A stretch of 64,000 bases of DNA from Micrococcus sp023147585 (lineage in GTDB: Bacteria > Actinomycetota > Actinomycetes > Actinomycetales > Micrococcaceae): assembly GCF_044872765.1 (NCBI RefSeq), contig NZ_CP085253.1:1550001-1614000 (forward strand), read 5' to 3'. The position numbers and the translations under genes were made by a program. Within the stretch, counting starts at the first letter, position 1, and every line of letters starts with the position of its first letter. Of the stretch, positions 43,165-52,165 are shown one piece after another. The notes under the pieces are model-generated. The model did no database searches, had not been told where the DNA came from, and saw only the letters and a list, made by a program, of their open reading frames with translations.

Positions 43165-43998
43165 ATGCTCTCCGCCCGCACCCTCACCCTGCTCTCCTCG
43201 ATCGCCGCGTTCCTCAACACCGCGCCCGGCCCGCGAGGCGGTGCCGAGCAGCCCGAACGCCTGACCGCCGGCGCCCAGCTCGCCGACCTCGTCCCGGCCC
43301 TGCAGGAGGGCGACGCCCGCCTGCGCGTGGCCGCGGCCGCCGTCGTGCGCGCGAAGGACCTGCGCGAGCGCCTCACCTCCGCCTGGGCGCTGGCCGCCAC
43401 GAACGAGGCCGCCGCCACCGAGGGCGTCAACGAGCTGCTGGCCACGGTCGGCCCCCTGCGCCTCGTGGCCGGGGAGGAGGCCGTGGACTTCGCGCCCGCG
43501 GACACCCCGTCCGACGCCGTCGAGCGCCTCACCGCGCTGGCCGCCCTCGCGATGGCCGAGGCCGCCGTCGACGGCGAGCTCTCCCGCCTGCGCGTGTGCG
43601 CGGGCGAGGACTGCGAGAACGCGCTCGTGGACGCCAGCCGCAACCGCTCCAAGCGCTTCTGCGACGCCGCCAACTGCGCCAACCGCACGCACGTGCGCAG
43701 CTACCGCGCGCGCCTGGCCGAGGAGACGGCGGAGACCCCAGCGCCCGAGGCGGGCGGGAAGGCGGAGCCCGTGAAGGAGGACGCCCCGGTCGAAGAGCCC
43801 GTGAAGGCCGAGGAGGGCAAGGCCGAGGAGGGCAAGGCCGAGGACGCCGCCAAGGCCGAGAAGAAGGCGGCCAAGGAGGCCGAGAAGAAGGCCCGCAAGA
43901 AGGCGGAGAAGAAGGCGGCCAAGGAGGCCGAGAAGGCCGCCAAGAAGGGCAAGAAGGACAAGAAGGCGAAGAAGGACACGGAGAAGTCCGACGACTGA
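43165..43998 (+). CDS. ABATE/CGNR-type zinc-finger protein with histone-like Lys/Ala tail
   Basis: A 277-aa protein. Residues about 1-140 form a helical ABATE-like domain. A zinc finger CAGEDCENALVDASRNRSKRFCDAANCANRTHVRSYRAR at about 143-182 is the CGNR-type treble clef (here CANR), which binds DNA in stress regulators. From about residue 195 to the end, the sequence is almost only Lys, Ala and Glu in repeats (KAEEGKAEEGKAED, AEKKAAKEAEKKARKKAEKK), like bacterial histone H1-like tails. TACAGT (43153-43158) is 6 nt before ATG 43165 (leaderless). Confidence 0.85.
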   Translation: MLSARTLTLLSSIAAFLNTAPGPRGGAEQPERLTAGAQLADLVPALQEGDARLRVAAAAVVRAKDLRERLTSAWALAATNEAAATEGVNELLATVGPLRLVAGEEAVDFAPADTPSDAVERLTALAALAMAEAAVDGELSRLRVCAGEDCENALVDASRNRSKRFCDAANCANRTHVRSYRARLAEETAETPAPEAGGKAEPVKEDAPVEEPVKAEEGKAEEGKAEDAAKAEKKAAKEAEKKARKKAEKKAAKEAEKAAKKGKKDKKAKKDTEKSDD

Positions 43999-44073
43999 CG
44001 CCCGTCTGAACTCCCGGTGACGGGGCGCGCGGCCCCCTTCTGCGCGGCGCGGGTCGCCCCTACGCTGGCGCCC

Positions 44074-45087
44074 ATGAGCGACCAGCGCGACCCGGCCCCC
44101 TCCCCCGCCCCGTCCCCGTGGGCGGTCAGCGACCCCGGCGTCCCCGCCCACCGCAAGGTCGGCGTGGTGGGAGCCGGCGGCGTCGGGACGGCGATCGCGT
44201 ACGCCACCCTGATCCGCGGCGTGGCCCGCGAGGTCGCGCTCTACGACATCGACGAGCCCAAGGTGCGCGCCGAGGTCCTCGACCTCGCCCATGGCACGCC
44301 CTTCACCTCCGCGGACGCGATGACCGGCGGGGCGGACCCCGCGGTGCTGGCGGAGGCGGAGATCGTGGTGGTCACGGCCGGCGCGAAGCAGAAGCCGGGC
44401 CAGACCCGCCTGGACCTGGCCGAGCGCAACGTGGCGATCCTGCACGACCTGCTCCCCCGGGTGCAGGCCGCGGCGCCGGACGCGCTCATCGTGCTGGTGA
44501 CCAACCCCGTGGACGTCCTCACCCTCGTGGCGCAGCGGATCACGGGGCTGCCCGCCGGACGGGTGATCGGCTCCGGCACCCTCCTGGACACCTCACGCCT
44601 GCGCTGGCTGCTGGCGGGTCGGGCGGGGGTGCACACGTCGTCGGTGCACGCGTCCATCCTGGGCGAGCACGGGGACACGGAGTTCCCGGCGTGGAGCTCC
44701 GCGCGGATCGGGCCGATGCCCATCCTCGAGTGGCCCGACGCCGCCGCGCCGCTCTTCTCGCTCGCGGACCTGGACGCCATCGCCCACACCGTCACGAACG
44801 CGGCCTACGAGGTGATCCAGGGCAAGGGCGCCACCACCTACGCGGTGGGCGTCGCGACGACGCGCCTGCTCGAGGCGGTCCTGCGGGACCAGCACGCCAT
44901 CCTGCCGGTCTCCACGGTGCTCGACGGCCCCCACGGGCTGCACGACGTCGCGCTCTCGCTGCCGGCCGTCGTCGGGCGGGCGGGGGTGGAGCGGGTCATC
45001 CCGCTCGAACTGGACGCGGCCGAGACCGCGAAGCTGCAGGCCTCGGCCGCCGCGCTGCGGGCGACGGCGGCGCGGTTCGGCTTCTGA
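44074..45087 (+). CDS. ldh: L-lactate dehydrogenase
   Basis: A 337-aa NAD-dependent lactate dehydrogenase. Rossmann motif VGVVGAGGVGTAIAYATL; adenine-binding ALYDIDEPKVRAEVLDLAHG; loop with KQKPGQTRLDLAERN, where Gln-Lys-Pro-Gly-Gln-Thr-Arg marks LDH rather than malate dehydrogenase; VLVTNPVDVLT; GSGTLLDTSRLR; and catalytic His in SILGEHGDTEFPAWS. The first 25 residues are a Pro-rich leader. TACGCT (44061-44066) lies 7 nt before ATG 44074 (leaderless). Confidence 0.94.
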   Translation: MSDQRDPAPSPAPSPWAVSDPGVPAHRKVGVVGAGGVGTAIAYATLIRGVAREVALYDIDEPKVRAEVLDLAHGTPFTSADAMTGGADPAVLAEAEIVVVTAGAKQKPGQTRLDLAERNVAILHDLLPRVQAAAPDALIVLVTNPVDVLTLVAQRITGLPAGRVIGSGTLLDTSRLRWLLAGRAGVHTSSVHASILGEHGDTEFPAWSSARIGPMPILEWPDAAAPLFSLADLDAIAHTVTNAAYEVIQGKGATTYAVGVATTRLLEAVLRDQHAILPVSTVLDGPHGLHDVALSLPAVVGRAGVERVIPLELDAAETAKLQASAAALRATAARFGF

Positions 45088-45137
45088 GGGGCGGTCCGGC
45101 TTGTGAGGCGCGGGCGGGGGTCCTCCAGCCGGCGAGC

Positions 45138-45533
45138 TCAGCCCTGCGGCCCACGCTCCTTGGCGGCGCGCTCGGCGGCCGCCTTGGCGCGGCGCTCGGC
45201 GGCCGCCTTGCGGAAGGTCTCCTCGGAGGAGAGGTTCACGCCGGAGCCATGGGAGAGGCGCGGCGGATTCTCGCGGGTGGAGAGCTGCAGCATGGCGACC
45301 ACCACGAGCGAGGTCATGAAGAACACGCCGAAGGCGATGAGGCCGATGTCCACGCGCAGCGGGTTCGAAGTGCCCCCCGAGGCGGTGAGGGCGGCGATGA
45401 CGCCGCCGACGAGGCCGAGCACGGCGGAGAAGATCAGCGGGCCCTTGACCGTGGTGCGCAGCCCGCCGCGTGCCGGACGGCCGGCACCGGTGCCGGCGCG
45501 GTCGTGGGACGGACGGGGGGACGGTGCGCTCAC
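45138..45533 (-). CDS. Small membrane protein with charged C-terminal tail
   Basis: A 131-aa protein from GTG 45533 (preceded by AGGAGG). The N-terminal 30 residues are polar. Two membrane helices follow at about 33-53 (GPLIFSAVLGLVGGVIAAL) and 65-85 (IGLIAFGVFFMTSLVVVAM). The tail contains FRKAAAERRAKAAAERAAKE, a probable amphipathic helix. I do not recognise the family. The longer reading to 45623 lacks a ribosome site. Confidence 0.7.
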   Translation of the reverse strand: MSAPSPRPSHDRAGTGAGRPARGGLRTTVKGPLIFSAVLGLVGGVIAALTASGGTSNPLRVDIGLIAFGVFFMTSLVVVAMLQLSTRENPPRLSHGSGVNLSSEETFRKAAAERRAKAAAERAAKERGPQG

Positions 45534-45666
45534 GGTGCGCCTCCTACGGGCTCGGGTGGCGTGCGCGCGGGCGCACGGGGGTGACGGCGACGTCGGCCCG
45601 GGCGGGATCCTCCCCGCGGGCACGACGACGGGCCGCCCTCAGTCTACGCCGGGTGGCCGAGCCGGC

Positions 45667-46248
45667 TCAGAGGCCGCGGGCGCTACCGCGATCCCGGCGC
45701 ACCTCGTGGTGGAAGCCGAGTCCGGAGATGAGCAGGAGGACGCCGATGATGATGGCGCCGCCGCCCACGATGCCGAGCTGGCCGTGGGGGTTGAGCCCCT
45801 GAAGGGCGCCGACCGCGAGGCCCAGACCGGAGAGCAGGCCCACGGCGCCCGTCCAGAGCTGGTCCCGGGCGGGGATGAACTCCCGGCGGTGCCGGGCCCA
45901 CGCCACGAGCTCGGCCGCGCCGCCGGCCACGAGTGCGACCGCGACGGTGACGCCGATGGCCGAGGGAGAGCCCAGGAAGAGCATGACGATGGTCCCCAGC
46001 ATCCACGCCGCGGCGGCGAGGGAGAGCGGGGAGCGCATGGCCACGGGCACGGGTTCGCGGCGCAGATACTCCCACATCGCGGAGCCGGAGAACACCAGGT
46101 AGAGCGCGAAGGCCACCTTCATCCAGGTGACGCCGGGGTTCGGCACGAACACGGTGGACAGGCCGAACACGAGCGCGACGACGGCGCGGACGAGGATCGG
46201 CTTGAACACCACGGAGGAGATCTCGAGGGGGGTGGTCACGGCAGGCAC
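45667..46248 (-). CDS. HdeD/DUF308-like polytopic membrane protein
   Basis: A 193-aa protein with six hydrophobic segments in three pairs: VRAVVALVFGLSTVFV, WMKVAFALYLVFSG, AAAAWMLGTIVMLFL, IGVTVAVALVAGGAAELVAW, WTGAVGLLSGLGLAVGAL, GGGAIIIGVLLLISG. This resembles the HdeD/DUF308 acid-resistance family. GTG 46248 with TAGACT (46255-46260, minus strand) 6 nt away indicates a leaderless mRNA. Function unknown. Confidence 0.75.
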   Translation of the reverse strand: MPAVTTPLEISSVVFKPILVRAVVALVFGLSTVFVPNPGVTWMKVAFALYLVFSGSAMWEYLRREPVPVAMRSPLSLAAAAWMLGTIVMLFLGSPSAIGVTVAVALVAGGAAELVAWARHRREFIPARDQLWTGAVGLLSGLGLAVGALQGLNPHGQLGIVGGGAIIIGVLLLISGLGFHHEVRRDRGSARGL

Positions 46249-46332
46249 CGCATCAGTCTAGGCGCGGTCGTCCCGGGGGCGCGGGGACGGGGCGTGAGGA
46301 GGGGGCGCGGGCGACCGTGCCGCTGTCGGGGC

Positions 46333-47673
46333 TCAGCCCGTCCCGAGCCTCATCCACGCGCCGCCCCGGGCGCGCAGGCCCAGGGTGAGCGCGCGCATGC
46401 CGAGGTACACGACGCCGAAGCCGACCCACAGCGCCACGACCCGCGTGCCGGCGTCGGGGGCGGAGAGCAGGGGTCCGGAGCGGGCCAGGAGCCACAGCAC
46501 GGGGGCGTAGACGGCGAGGTTCACCAGCCCCGCGAGCGCGAGGTAGCGCGCGTCCCCGGCGCCGATGAGCACGCCGTCCAGGACGAACACGAACCCGGCG
46601 AGCGGCTGCGTGATCGCGAGGACCCAGAGGCCGGCGGTCGCGGCGGCCTGGACCGCGGGGTCGGCGGTGAAGAGGGAGGGCAGCCACGGCGCGACGGCGG
46701 CCAGCGCCACGCCGGTGAGCAGGCCGAAGCCCAGCGACCAGCGGACCATGACCGCGGTGAGGCGGCGGGCGGCGTCGGGACGGGAGGCGCCGAGCTCCGC
46801 GCCGATGAGGGACTGCGCCGCGATGGCCAGGGCGTCGAGGGCGAACGCGAGCGTGGAGAACAGCGTGAAGACGAGCTGGTGCGCGGCGAGCACGGTCTCC
46901 CCCGCGCCGGTGGCCGCGACCACGGTCAGCAGGATCGCGGCGCGCAGGCTGGCGGTGCGCAGCAGCAGCCACGAGCCGACCTGCGCCGTGGCCCGCATGC
47001 CGGCCGCCGTCGGGAGCCAGCCGGTGCCGGCTCGCCGGAAGCGGGGCGCGAGCACCACGAGGTAGGCGGCGAGCATGGCCCACTGGACGATCGAGGTGCC
47101 GAGCGCGGAGCCGGCGACGCCCATGCCCGCCCCGTAGACGAGGGCGAGGTTGAGGCCGATGTTCGCGGCGAACCCCACCCCGGCGACGACGAGCGGGGTC
47201 ACCGTGTCCTGCAGTCCCCGCAGGACACCGGTGGCGGCCAGGACCGCCAGGAGCGCGGGCAGTCCGGGCATGGACCAGCGCAGGTAGGCGACGGCGTGGG
47301 CCTGCACCTCGCCTGTGGCGCCGAGCGCTCCGGTCAGGGCGGGGGCGGCGGCCCAGCCGAGCACCCCGAGGACCGCGCCGAGCAGGAGGCCGAGCCCGAC
47401 GCCGTCGCGGCCGCGGGACATGGCCGAGGCGAGGTCCCCCGCCCCGACCAGGCGGGCGACGGCGGGTGTGGTGGCGTAGGCGAGGAAGATGAGCAGCCCG
47501 GCGGCGGTGTGCAGGACGGTGGTGCCGATGCCCGCACCCGCGAGCTGCGCCGTGCCGAGGTGTCCGACGATCGCGGTGTCCGCGAGGAGGAACAGCGGCT
47601 CCGCGATGAGCGCGCCGAACGCGGGGACCGCGAGCGCGAGGATGCGGCGGGCGAGGGCGCGGGAATCCCTCAT
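46333..47673 (-). CDS. MATE-family efflux transporter (DinF-like)
   Basis: A 446-aa, twelve-helix MATE transporter exporting organic cations or drugs using an H+ or Na+ gradient. N-terminal RILALAVPAFGALIAEPLFLLADTAIVGHLGTAQLAG is the MATE/DinF signature; the second half shows AHQLVFTLFSTLAFALDALAIAAQSLIGAELG. ATG 47673 overlaps the stop of the upstream CPBP gene (ATGA), so they form an operon. Confidence 0.9.
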   Translation of the reverse strand: MRDSRALARRILALAVPAFGALIAEPLFLLADTAIVGHLGTAQLAGAGIGTTVLHTAAGLLIFLAYATTPAVARLVGAGDLASAMSRGRDGVGLGLLLGAVLGVLGWAAAPALTGALGATGEVQAHAVAYLRWSMPGLPALLAVLAATGVLRGLQDTVTPLVVAGVGFAANIGLNLALVYGAGMGVAGSALGTSIVQWAMLAAYLVVLAPRFRRAGTGWLPTAAGMRATAQVGSWLLLRTASLRAAILLTVVAATGAGETVLAAHQLVFTLFSTLAFALDALAIAAQSLIGAELGASRPDAARRLTAVMVRWSLGFGLLTGVALAAVAPWLPSLFTADPAVQAAATAGLWVLAITQPLAGFVFVLDGVLIGAGDARYLALAGLVNLAVYAPVLWLLARSGPLLSAPDAGTRVVALWVGFGVVYLGMRALTLGLRARGGAWMRLGTG

Positions 47674-48527
47674 CCGACGAGCGCGGTGAGGAACGGCAGG
47701 AACGCGGTGGGCGCCACGGGCTGGGGGACCTCGGGCAGGAGGGGGGCCACGAGGTAGAGCATGGCGATCGCGATGCCGTTGTTGGTCATGTGCAGGAGCA
47801 CCGCGTACCCGAACGACTTCCCCATGAGGATGTAGGACACCGTGATGGCGACCGCGAGGGTCACGTACGGGATGGTCTCCACGAGGTCGAAGTCCCCGCC
47901 CGTGCCGAGGAAGTGCAGCAGCGTGAACGCCAGGATGGACACCACGGCGCACACCCACACGTTCACGTAGCGCGACAGCTTGCCCACCAGCAGGTGGCGG
48001 AAGAGGTACTCCTCCACGAGCGGGGCGGCGATCACCGTCATCAGGACCATGAGCAGCGGCGGGGCCTGCGTGGTCATCTCCTCGAGGGCGGCCTGGTTGG
48101 CGCTGGTCTGGGCCTGGCCGAGCAGGCTGAGGACCAGCACATTCACGACGATGCACGCGAACCAGGTGGCCGGCAGCAGCAGGATCTTCCACCACGTGCC
48201 CGTGCGGAACACGCGCAGCGAGGTGACGAGCGGGCGCCACGCGACGGCGACCACGAGCAGGACGAGAACGGCGTAGCTGAGCAGGTTCACCCGGAAGGCG
48301 TCCAGGACCTGGAAGTCCTCCTGGTTGGCCGGGACGAGGTCCAGCGCGATGGCCGCGAAGAGGCCGAGCCCCAGGATCATGAGCGCCCCGTAGGCGAGCA
48401 CCACCGCGAGGTCGCCCCAGTGGAAGCGGCCGGGGGTCCAGTCGGGGGTGGTCCGGGCCGCGGGGGCGGGGCGGCCGGGCCAGCCCGAGGGCGGCCAGCC
48501 GGCGGGCGGGGCGGGGGGAAGGCTCAT
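47670..48527 (-). CDS. CPBP-family intramembrane glutamic protease
   Basis: A 285-aa integral membrane protease of the CAAX/Rce1 (Abi) type. A Pro-rich cytoplasmic leader is followed by about eight helices. Conserved motifs are EEYLFRHLLVGKL (EExxxR, motif 1), TLLHFLGTG (motif 2 His) and HMTNNGIAIAMLY (motif 3). In bacteria such proteins act in self-immunity to peptides, or have unknown roles. ATG 48527 is preceded by TAGCGT (48535-48540, minus strand) at 7 nt. First gene of a pair with the MATE exporter. Confidence 0.87.
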   Translation of the reverse strand: MSLPPAPPAGWPPSGWPGRPAPAARTTPDWTPGRFHWGDLAVVLAYGALMILGLGLFAAIALDLVPANQEDFQVLDAFRVNLLSYAVLVLLVVAVAWRPLVTSLRVFRTGTWWKILLLPATWFACIVVNVLVLSLLGQAQTSANQAALEEMTTQAPPLLMVLMTVIAAPLVEEYLFRHLLVGKLSRYVNVWVCAVVSILAFTLLHFLGTGGDFDLVETIPYVTLAVAITVSYILMGKSFGYAVLLHMTNNGIAIAMLYLVAPLLPEVPQPVAPTAFLPFLTALVG

Positions 48528-48664
48528 GGCGGCCACGCTACCAACGGGGGCGGACGCGGGGACGGATACCCGAGCGGCCACCGGAGCGCACGCAGCCCCG
48601 GCCGACGGGGACCGGTGGGCGGCCGGTTGGCGAGGGGCGAGGCGGAGGGTCTACGGTGCACGTC

Positions 48665-49078
48665 ATGGCCCTGTTCTCCCAGCCGGTGTTCATCAACCTC
48701 CCCACGACGGACGTGGAGCGCATCCGCGACTTCTGGACGTCCCTCGGCGCGACCGCGATGGACGACTACTCCGACGAGTACTCCGTGTGCATCGAGCTCA
48801 CCGAGTCCACGTACGCGATGTACCTGAGCCCCGGCTACTACACGGACTTCATCGGCGACCGCGAGATCGCCGACTGCATGACCACCAACGCGGCCCTGAT
48901 GGCGCTCACCGTGGGCGACGCCGCCGCCGTCGACGCCCTGGCCGACCGCGCGGTGGAGGCCGGCGCCGAGGAGGTCCCGCTCCCCGCGGACCTGCGCGAC
49001 GAGATGGCCGGCTCCGGCATGCACTCCCGCGAGATCGTGGACCCGGACGGCCACCAGTGGGAGTTCATCACCGCCTGA
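48665..49078 (+). CDS. VOC-family (glyoxalase-like) protein
   Basis: A 137-aa single-domain VOC protein: FINLPTTDVERIRDFWTSLGATAMDDYSDEYSVCIELTEST, and the C-terminal EIVDPDGHQWEFITA with the usual metal-binding Glu. Family members include glyoxalases, dioxygenases and resistance proteins; no specific activity can be assigned. ATG 48665, with TACGGT (48652-48657) 7 nt before it, is preferred over GTG 48656. Confidence 0.82.
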   Translation: MALFSQPVFINLPTTDVERIRDFWTSLGATAMDDYSDEYSVCIELTESTYAMYLSPGYYTDFIGDREIADCMTTNAALMALTVGDAAAVDALADRAVEAGAEEVPLPADLRDEMAGSGMHSREIVDPDGHQWEFITA

Positions 49079-49242
49079 GCGGGGCACGTTCACGACGACG
49101 ACACGCACCGCTCGCCCGCACGTCACCCGGGACGCGGGACGCCGTCACCCACGGCTCCTAGCCTGACGCGGCCGACAGCCGTCGGCGCCGTCAGCCCGGC
49201 CCCGCCCTCCCCGGCGCGGCCACCGGATCCAGGAGCACCCCC

Positions 49243-50340
49243 ATGCGCACTTCGCACCGCACGCTCGCCCTGCTCGCCGCCGTGAGCCTCGCCTCCGGCG
49301 CAGCCGCCCCCGCCCAGGCCGCCTCTGACCACGGCACCGGAACCGGAACCGGCAAGCCCGCCCACTCCGCCACCGCCACCGCCAAGCACGCCTTCGAATT
49401 CGGCGTCATCGGCGACGTCCCCTACGGCCAGGCCCAGGTCGACCGCTTCCCCGCCATGATCGACAAGCTCTCCGCCCAGAGCGACGAGCTCGAGTTCCTC
49501 GCCCACGTGGGCGACGTGAAGGCCGGCTCCGCCGTCTGCTCGGACGAGTACTTCCAGATGATCCGCGGCGAGTTCGACCGCCTGACCCTCCCGCTGGTCT
49601 TCACCCCCGGCGACAACGACTGGGTGGACTGCCACCGCCCCAACAACGGCGCCTACAACCCGCTCGAGCGCCTCGACTCCGTCCGGGACATCTTCTTCCC
49701 CGTCGCCGACCGCACCCTCGGCGTCCCCATGAAGGTGGACTCCCAGGACGAGCTGGGCCTGCCGGAGAACCAGCGCTTCCGCGAGCAGCGCGTGGAGTTC
49801 GTCGCCATCGACGTGCAGGGCTCCCACAACTCCACCGACCCGTGGGCCGGTCTCGGCCTGACCGTCCCCACCCCCGAGCAGCTCGCCGAGGTCGCCCACC
49901 GCGACGCCGCGAACATCGCCCAGGTCAGCGAGGCGTTCGACGACGCCCGCCGCACGAACGCCCGCGGCGTCGTGATCTTCACCCAGGCGGACATGTTCGA
50001 GCCCCGCCTCGCCGCCGCCGGCATCACCGAGACGGACGTGGCCGCGTTCCGCCCGATCGTCGGCGCCATCGCCGAGCAGGCCCGCGCCTTCGACGGCCCG
50101 GTCTACCTGATCAACGGCGACTCCCACCGCTACAACGCCGACGAGCCCCTCGCCGCCGGCTCCCCCTGGGTCGACGCCTACGGCGTGGGCGCCGTCGAGA
50201 ACCTGCAGCGCGTGACCGTCGAGGGCGACGCCACCTCCAACGAGTGGACCCGCTTCACCGTGGCCCCGAACAGCGCCGGCAAGGGCAAGAACGCCGCACA
50301 GGAGCTGCTCACCTGGGAGCGCGTGCCCTACACCTTCTGA
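49243..50340 (+). CDS. Secreted metallophosphoesterase
   Basis: A 365-aa exported protein. A signal peptide ends near GAAAPAQAASDHG (cleavage at about residue 27). A calcineurin-like phosphoesterase domain follows: FGVIGDVPYGQ (metal Asp), LAHVGDVKAG (Asp), FTPGDNDWVDC (GDN), VFTQADMFEP and NGDSHRYNAD (His). Two Cys in VCSDEYF and DCHRPNN may pair. GGAGCA precedes ATG 49243. It probably releases phosphate from organic esters outside the cell; substrate unknown. A clear terminator follows. Confidence 0.86.
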   Translation: MRTSHRTLALLAAVSLASGAAAPAQAASDHGTGTGTGKPAHSATATAKHAFEFGVIGDVPYGQAQVDRFPAMIDKLSAQSDELEFLAHVGDVKAGSAVCSDEYFQMIRGEFDRLTLPLVFTPGDNDWVDCHRPNNGAYNPLERLDSVRDIFFPVADRTLGVPMKVDSQDELGLPENQRFREQRVEFVAIDVQGSHNSTDPWAGLGLTVPTPEQLAEVAHRDAANIAQVSEAFDDARRTNARGVVIFTQADMFEPRLAAAGITETDVAAFRPIVGAIAEQARAFDGPVYLINGDSHRYNADEPLAAGSPWVDAYGVGAVENLQRVTVEGDATSNEWTRFTVAPNSAGKGKNAAQELLTWERVPYTF

Positions 50341-50357
50341 GGTCTGGAGCGTGAGTG

Positions 50358-50391
50358 AGGCCCCGCCGTCAGAACCACGACGGCGGGGCCT
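50358..50391 (+). terminator. Terminator of the phosphoesterase gene
   Basis: Perfect 13-bp arms (50358-50370 and 50379-50391) with an 8-nt loop, 17 bp past the stop codon. Confidence 0.8.
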
Positions 50392-50417
50392 CGCCTCGTC
50401 CACGTCCGCACCGGCTG

Positions 50418-50566
50418 TTCTGGGCGATTTTCCCCTACAGCCCTCAGGATTCTGGGCGAACATCCCGCCCAGAATCGAGTTATGGGCGTGTCTGTCGGCA
50501 AGACACGCCCAAAAACCCGAGCGGGACCGAGCCAGCCCGAGCCGACCCGAGCGGGGCCGAGCCAGC
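50418..50566. repeat. Cluster of TTCTGGGCG hairpins and 30-bp tandem repeats
   Basis: TTCTGGGCGA occurs at 50418 and again at 50450, the latter as a hairpin with 50466-50475 (10-bp perfect arms). A second hairpin with perfect 11-bp arms spans 50483-50511, followed by A5. From 50516 a 30-bp unit (CCCGAGCGGG...) is repeated almost twice. The segment separates the convergent phosphoesterase and SulP genes and contains no ORF of interest. Confidence 0.85.
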
Positions 50567-50574
50567 CCCCCCGC

Positions 50575-52092
50575 TCACGCCCCGAGGCGGCCCGTCAGCC
50601 GGCCGTGCATGTCGGCGCTGGCCTGGTTCAGCCCCCGCACCTTCACCTGCACCCCGTGCCGCGCGTACTTGGTCTGCACCGCGTCGAGGGCCGCCACCGT
50701 GGAGGCGTCCCACACGTGGGCCTCGCTCAGGTCCACCACCACCCGCGCGGGGTCGAGCGCGTACTGGAACTGCGAGTACAGGTCGTCCGAGGAGGCGAAG
50801 AACAGCGCACCCCGCACGCGGTAGACGGCGGTGCCGCCGTCGTCGTCGAGCTCCCGCTCCACCGTGACGAGCCGCGAGACGCGCTGCGCGAAGAGCACGA
50901 GCGCGGTGAGCACGCCCACACCCACGCCGACCGCGAGGTTGTGGGTGGCCACGGTCGCGATGACGGTGACGAGCATGACCGCCGTCTCCGAGCGGGGCAT
51001 GGCCCGCAGCGTGGAGGGGCGCACCGAGTGCCAGTCGAAGGCGGAGGCGGCCACGAAGATCATCACGCCCACGAGCGCGGCCATGGGGATCTGCGCCACG
51101 ACGTCGCCGAGCACCACCACGAGCAGCAGCAGGAAGACGCCCGCGAGGAACGTGGACAGGCGCGTGCGGGCGCCGTTGGCCTTGACGTTCATCATGGTCT
51201 GGCCCACCACGGCGCAGCCGCCCATGCCGCCGAACAGCCCCGAGACCACGTTGGCCACGCCCTGACCCCAGGATTCGCGGGACTTGTCCGAGGGGGTGTC
51301 CGTGATGTCGTCCACGAGCTTGGCCGTGAGCAGGGACTCCAGCAGCCCCACGAACGCCACCCCGACGGCGAAGGGCAGGATCGCCTGGAGGGTCTCCCAC
51401 GTGAGGGGCACGTGCGGGGGCGCGAACACCGGCGGGGCGTCGGGCAGGGCGCCGCGGTCGCCCACGCGGGGCACGTCCAGGGCGGCGGCCACCGCCAGCA
51501 CGGTCACGACGACGATCGCCACGAGCGTGGACGGCACCGCGGTCGTGAGGCGGGGCAGGGCGAGCACCACCGCCAGCGAGAGCGCCGCGAGCGGGTAGAC
51601 CAGCCACGGCACGCCGATCAGCTCGGGCAGCTGGGACGTGAGCACCAGGATGGCCAGCGCGTTCACGAAGCCGACCATCACCGAGCGCGGCACGAACCGC
51701 ATGAGCCGGGCCACCCCGAACACGCCCAGCAGGATCTGCAGCGCCCCGCCCAGGATGACGGCGGCGATCAGGTGGTCCACGTCGTGCGACCGGGAGAGCG
51801 GCGCGACGACGAGCGCCACCGCGCCCGTGGCCGCCGAGACCATGGCCGGGCGCCCGCCCACGATCGCGATGGTCACGGCCATCGTGAACGAGGCGAACAG
51901 CCCCACGCGCGGGTCCACCCCCGCGATCACCGAGAACGCGATGGCCTCCGGTATGAGCGCCAGCGCCACCACGAGGCCCGCGAGGACCTCGGTGCGCAGC
52001 CAGCGCGGGGTGCGGAGCGTGCGCAGGACGGACTGGCGTTCCAGGGGCGTGGGCGCGCGGTCGGGCGTGGCCACGGAGGCGGAGGAGGGCAT
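50575..52092 (-). CDS. SulP-family anion transporter with C-terminal STAS domain
   Basis: A 505-aa SulP/SLC26 permease. The N-terminal transport domain begins LRTEVLAGLVVALALIPEAIAFSVIAGVDPRVGLFASF and contains VGQTMMNVKANGARTRLSTFLAG, about 12-14 helices in all. The C-terminal STAS domain holds LFFASSDDLYSQFQYALDPARVVVDLSEAHVWDASTVAAL. It imports sulfate, bicarbonate or other anions; no carbonic anhydrase is fused or adjacent. ATG 52092 lies 6 nt after TACCCT (52099-52104, minus strand), a leaderless start. Confidence 0.9.
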   Translation of the reverse strand: MPSSASVATPDRAPTPLERQSVLRTLRTPRWLRTEVLAGLVVALALIPEAIAFSVIAGVDPRVGLFASFTMAVTIAIVGGRPAMVSAATGAVALVVAPLSRSHDVDHLIAAVILGGALQILLGVFGVARLMRFVPRSVMVGFVNALAILVLTSQLPELIGVPWLVYPLAALSLAVVLALPRLTTAVPSTLVAIVVVTVLAVAAALDVPRVGDRGALPDAPPVFAPPHVPLTWETLQAILPFAVGVAFVGLLESLLTAKLVDDITDTPSDKSRESWGQGVANVVSGLFGGMGGCAVVGQTMMNVKANGARTRLSTFLAGVFLLLLVVVLGDVVAQIPMAALVGVMIFVAASAFDWHSVRPSTLRAMPRSETAVMLVTVIATVATHNLAVGVGVGVLTALVLFAQRVSRLVTVERELDDDGGTAVYRVRGALFFASSDDLYSQFQYALDPARVVVDLSEAHVWDASTVAALDAVQTKYARHGVQVKVRGLNQASADMHGRLTGRLGA

Positions 52093-52165
52093 GCGTCGAG
52101 GGTAGCGGTGGTCGCTGGGGGTGATGCGGGTGACCAGGGCGCGCGTTGAGGCCACCCGACGGGCC

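Noticed and set aside
43006..44445. N-terminal extension of the TPP enzyme to 1031 aa
   Set aside because: The extension is Leu/Gly/Arg-rich antisense of the CGNR and ldh genes. The TPP enzyme has a proper ribosome site and start at 43005.
49080..49242. Possible PHO box before the secreted phosphoesterase (GTTCACGACGA)
   Set aside because: Only one unit resembles the repeat; the following 11 bp do not match, so it is not called.
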